A program made the position numbers and the translations under genes. This document shows, one piece after another, positions 59,881-64,000 of a stretch of DNA of 64,000 nt (positions within the stretch are counted from its first letter, which is position 1; every line of letters begins with the position of its first letter). The notes under the pieces were generated by a model, which was given only the letters and a program-made list of their open reading frames with translations, searched no databases and was not told where the DNA came from. The DNA comes from Gavia stellata (taxonomy: Eukaryota; Chordata; Aves; Gaviiformes; Gaviidae), in NCBI RefSeq assembly GCF_030936135.1, contig NC_082608.1, forward strand, positions 9,951,535 to 10,015,534. Reading direction: 5' to 3'.

Positions 59881-60047
59881 ACGAAAGGGTGGTTCCCCCC
59901 ATTACCACCAAGCAGCTCATGGCTCAGTGCGCAGTGGGGATGGGTTTGACAGCAATGCTCTTCTTGGGTGAAAACCCGTATGTTCCTGAAAAGGTACAAC
60001 AGGAATGTAAAATACTTCCTTTTTCGAACTATTTCGTTGGCATTGAG
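59881..60047 (+). other. Exon-like segment B, open in one frame
   Basis: 167 nt between the acceptor TTTCATTGCAG and the donor TGAG|GTAAGT. One frame is open through all 55 codons (contains MAQCAVGMGLTAMLFLGENP and ends NYFVGIE). Entry phase 1, exit phase 0. I recognise no family. The minus strand is open here too, so coding status is uncertain. Confidence 0.25.
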
Positions 60048-60731
60048 GTAAGTTGAAACGAGTTGAGGTCTGGCTCCAGCCACGCTCCTGCCCAGTGTCC
60101 CCAACTTGGATGGCTGGTCTAGGGAGCTGTGGCAGCTCTTCCAGCCAGCAGCAGTTAATTAAAACCAGTGTGGGTGTAAAATAGTTGTAACAAATGCAAA
60201 GCCCTTCAAATGTATTTCCCTGTCACGGGAGAGAAGAAAAGGGTCATTTTCAGAGGTATTTTGCCCCGACTTTCCCAATACATAAAGTAACCCAACCTGC
60301 TTCCAGCAGAAAGCGAGCAGCAACTGTCTTTCTTTTTAAAAATTAATTTTTCACAAAATGCAAGTTAAAAAAATAATTTGCTTTCTTAATGTAAGAATGT
60401 CTTTTAAAGGATTGATGGATAAAATGAATATTGAAATTCCAGAGACACATAAAAGGCACCGGTGCTCATCCTAAGCCTCCCCAGCTGATGCGGGCAAGGC
60501 TGGTGCTTGGAGGCACTCACTCCCTCCCAGCCTCCACTGACCTGCCCTTTTGTGATGGGCCATTTCCTAGCTCAACACAAATGGCTCCACCTGCCATAAA
60601 TTACAGATTTTTCTAGGGATGCCTAAATTCATGGCACCTGGAAGAAACCAAAGCTGCCTATAAAAGAGTCCTGTGCGCTCATGAGCACTTTTGGGACTTG
60701 AGCTCTTGTCCTACACCTCTTTGCTTTACAG

Positions 60732-60796
60732 CCCCTGCCTCGGAGTAGACCCAAGGCAAACAGTTATTGGTCCGTGTTGTGCTGGCAGCTGGAGAG
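60732..60796 (+). other. Exon-like segment C
   Basis: 65 nt between a strong acceptor (CTCTTTGCTTTACAG) and a strong donor (GAGAG|GTAAGG). Open in the phase left by segment B (21 codons plus two bases). Unknown product; could equally be a lncRNA exon. Confidence 0.25.
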
Positions 60797-61117
60797 GTAA
60801 GGTGTGATCTCATTTTTCCTCTGTATAGATCTAGAGCCCGGTGGGGGTCCTCTGGGGCAGGAAAGTAGCAAGTGGGAGCCCTGTGGGTGAGGGCTGGCTC
60901 TGGTGGTATGTCATCACGGCTGGGAAGTTTCCTGCCCTTCTGTTGTCATAATGTGACAGTCTTTTGCAAAAACCCCCCTTTTTTCAGAGGGACGTTATAT
61001 GCACGCAAAGCGAGAGCTGGTGCTGGAGTGCAGGCTGAAGGCTCTGCCCAGCTGAGGCTTGCTCTGGCCGTGCTGCTAACCGTGCGCTCGAGGCAAGAAG
61101 CAGCGTCCTGGTAATTC

Positions 61118-61270
61118 CCATTTATCATGTGTAAAATGGGGATGATAATAATAACCTACGTCACAGGGGTGTTGCAAGACTTAATTAATTAGTATTTGTA
61201 AAGAGCTTTCAGATAATTGGATTAGAGGTGCTATATTAACACAAACTGTTATTGTTATTATTTATTTATT
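61118..61270 (+). mobile_element. Ancient MIR/L2-type 3' tail
   Basis: GTAAAATGGGGATGATAATA, then ACCTACGTCACAGGGGTGTT, AAGAGCTTTCAGATAATTGG and a GCTATATTAACACAAA...TTATTGTTATTATT end reproduce the 3' end shared by MIR-type SINEs and their LINE partners. It is well preserved for so old an element. Confidence 0.75.
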
Positions 61271-63419
61271 ACGTACTTGTACAGTTATCTGTGCAGGATG
61301 TTTCTGCTGAGTCTAGCTTGCAGATGTAAACAGAAGAAACTGCATTGAGTTAAAAGGAGCAAGTTCCCATTCCAGCTCTCGCTTGTCACCCCCCCCAACA
61401 CACACACAGAGGCTGAGCAACAGTTATAGGGAAGTTTTGAGTGCTGCCTCTTGCTGAAACTGGGAGGATCTCTACATCTCTGGAAAATGCCCAAAAATGG
61501 GTGGGAAAAGGTCCCACAGTTTGGGAGGCTTTTGTACGACACAGCACAGGTTTAGCTTTCCTTCCCAAGCGCCTTTCAGCCCCTACTATCAGGCATGGGA
61601 TGATGCAGAAGGAGACTGATGTGGGATCCCAAGACCTATGCGCCTGTCTCTGGGTGAGGTTTGCAGCCCAGCAACAGGGCACGGAAAGCGTGGCACTGTT
61701 ATGTATGCAGCTTATTGAAGCTGGGTACTCTGGATTTATTTTTTAAGTTGGAATGTATTTTAGGACTCAAGTAAAATGGGAAGACCTGCGAATAAGACAA
61801 ATGGTCAGGTGGAGCAGCACTGTGGGGATCTGGTGCTATGGGAATGGCTCCTGCCACCCTGGGTCATGGCATGACGTGCACCAGATCTGCACTTGTTTCC
61901 ACAAAACGAAGTTATCGGTGAATATGTAAAATGAGCTTCCTAAAGCTGTGAATGCTTTTCCATCTGACTCCAGCTTCTCTAGGTAATTCACCCCTGAGGT
62001 GAATACTTGGGTCAGAGTTAAATACAGCTGCTTTGGGATTTTGTGGGCATGAAAACAGACTAATTTGGTGCGTAAGTCATTTTTAGTGCACTAATTTCCT
62101 GTTTTACATACAGAAATGGTGCATAAATGGCACAAAAGACTTCAGGAAACTAAGCCTAAAGCATCTTGTTCAGATAGACTGAATGCTGAAGTCTTCCTTA
62201 AGAGCGTATTATATGAAAACTCTTGGTGCTTCACTTCTTACTAGACACCAGCAAATCTTTATCAGTTTATAGCTCTGCACAGGCTATTAGTTGTCTCAGG
62301 CTTGCCTAGCTCTGTTTTTCTTCATTAATATTAGGCATTTATCCTTTCAATTTTTTTTTTAAGAGCTCCAAGTCCACAGCTGAAGATCTGAAGTCTTTCT
62401 TCATTAAAAAGAACAACAACAAATACAGTGTGCAAATGAGGTATTTAGGGAAACGGAGCAGGAGCTGTGTCTGGAGCCAGCGGCTCTGGGGTGGCTCTCC
62501 CGCAGTGTCCCCAGGCGCTGCTGCAGCATCTCCCCCTCGGCCCCGCGGATGAGCCCCCCTGGGCAGGCGCTTGGCTCTGCAGAAAGGCGAGTGCTGCCCC
62601 GCAGCGCACCTGCGCCCCAGCCGCTCTTCTCTGCCACCAAACGTACAGCTTGAACCTACAGCGACGGTTCTTTTGTCTGAATTGCTGTTGTGTTCGCAAT
62701 CACGATTGATAGCGTTTGGCCTTGTGTATCTTTGTCCGACACACAAGAGCAAAGCTTGCGTTAAGGACATAACTAGAGCTTGCTGAGTGCCTTCTGCCTG
62801 GACGGGAGTCAATGTGCCAGACCCTAAGCCCCTCTCTTGTCTCCTCCAGGCCCCAGATGGAAATGCCGCGGTCTAGCTTCAAATCTACTGAGTCACCTTG
62901 TCTTGAGGGCTCAGGCTAAACTTCTGTACCTACAGCTCGGGGTTCCCATTAACTGTGGGAACTTCTTGCTTTGAACCAAGACCCAGGAGGGAGGGGCTGT
63001 CCTGGGGGAAAGGCGCTGAAGTCTGGAAAACTTGTGAAAAATCTCAAGATCAGCCAAGTCTGTAAGAAAAACTTCAAGATAAAGTTCACTTCTAGTTGCT
63101 GGTGAGTTACCAGCGCAGGCAAGCCCTTGGCAGAGGCTTGGGTTAGGATTTTGCAGGGTGAGAGGTGCTGGCTCACCCTACGGGTTGCAAACCCTTCCTC
63201 TTGCCTCCCGTTTCCTGGCTGTGCATCGCTCTGCGCTTTCCCTAGCCCATCGCTTAAGCTTTCAGCCACGTTTTACAACCGTCTGTGGTATCGATCGTCA
63301 CATGGAGCAGTTGCTGGGTAGATGGGATCCCGAGGGTAGCACCAGCACGATGCAGGTGTGGAGAGTTGGGGGGCTGGCTTGTGCACCACGCGGGCAGAGC
63401 GGCAGCGAGTCCGCAGCAG
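61271..63419. other. Intergenic
   Basis: Mixed composition; CACACACA run near 61398-61410; GC-richer patch at about 62.45-62.65 kb. No gene recognised. Confidence 0.65.
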
Positions 63420-63900
63420 GCTTGGCGTGCCCAATTTATGGCCATTTACATGTGAAATTGCTCTGATCTAATTTGCATATGCAGTCGTAGTAATCGTGGG
63501 CCAATTAAACTTGTAGTTCAGAAAATCTGGGCCTGAAACCTTCACAATTCTTACGAACATACTAATCTGAGTGTATATGTCACTTCATCAAATTCATGAA
63601 ACCATAAATCGTTCCTGTCTGGCATCACCAGCTGCAGGCGGGAGTCGCTGGGGCTGGGCTGAAGGAGCCATCGGCCCCATGCAGCGACTGGGGAAGATAT
63701 TTTTAATGAGCTCTTCCCTATTCAAGGATTGAATCAGAGCTGTTAGGATGTCAGTGTAAGATTCATTGCAATATCTACGGGAGATTTATCTTTACTTTTC
63801 CATTTTTTTAAAAATGTTGTTGTCCTGGAGGAGTTGTTACAATGTCAATAAATGTGTCGTCTACATTTGTGAGTGCAAATGCAGTTATAAAACGTCAGAG
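63420..63900. promoter_or_regulatory. Candidate conserved non-coding element with POU octamer
   Basis: An AT-rich block containing TAATTTGCATATGCAG (the octamer ATTTGCAT of POU factors), GGGCCAATTAAAC (a CCAAT plus TTAA homeodomain-type site) and TTTTTAATGAGC. Repeat-free and set between GC-richer flanks. Enhancer function is inferred from motif content only. Confidence 0.3.
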
Positions 63901-64000
63901 ATTTGTCTCAAGCTTTTTTCTACCTTACCACTGAGGAGCAGAAGTGGCTTCAAAATGGGCGGCGTGAAGGGCTCGGGGCCAGGTGGGGAGCAAGCTTCTG

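Overview
The window is vertebrate nuclear DNA, almost certainly from a bird. Its genes are split by GT-AG introns, promoters sit in CpG islands, interspersed repeats are sparse, and the recognisable young-type repeat is a CR1 LINE with the tandem ATTCTGTG 3' end typical of birds and other sauropsids. I see no bacterial or plasmid features, CRISPR array, tRNA or rRNA. Species cannot be fixed from sequence alone.

Layout. (1) 1-21,630, minus strand: five coding exons of a BtpA/SgcQ-family TIM-barrel protein (the family of C. elegans F13E9.13), spread over about 18.6 kb of AT-rich introns. The 205 residues recovered lack the last part of the barrel, whose exon(s) are not found with confidence and probably lie left of position 1. 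(2) About 21,400-22,960: a CpG island between two head-to-head genes, with Sp-type GC boxes, a CACGTG E-box and a TTTAAAT/TCCCGC element resembling the cyclin E repressor module. (3) 22,540-33,778, plus strand: a complete 11-exon cyclin E1 gene (CCNE1, 407 codons), with poly(A) signals at 33,953 and 34,265. A CR1 copy sits in intron 3 just upstream of exon 4. (4) About 34,300-64,000: no recognisable protein-coding gene. It is a mosaic of AT-rich blocks with homeodomain-type TAAT motifs (candidate conserved non-coding elements), GC-richer stretches, old MIR/L2-like SINE remnants, a second large CpG island at about 56.4-58.15 kb with no assigned gene, and several exon-like segments that could belong to an undescribed transcript.

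Biology. CCNE1 drives the G1/S transition with CDK2. All expected features are present: NLS, cyclin box, centrosome-localisation segment and both FBXW7 phosphodegrons. The divergent partner is a metabolic-type TIM-barrel protein of unknown function in animals. Because the two genes share one island, they may share promoter elements. In human the position divergent from CCNE1 is held by C19orf12, and URI1 lies downstream; neither is seen here.

Limits. Exon boundaries were read by eye from frame, splice signals and family knowledge. CCNE1 is very secure and the BtpA-family gene secure for five exons. The transcripts, non-coding elements and old repeats proposed in the right half are hypotheses.
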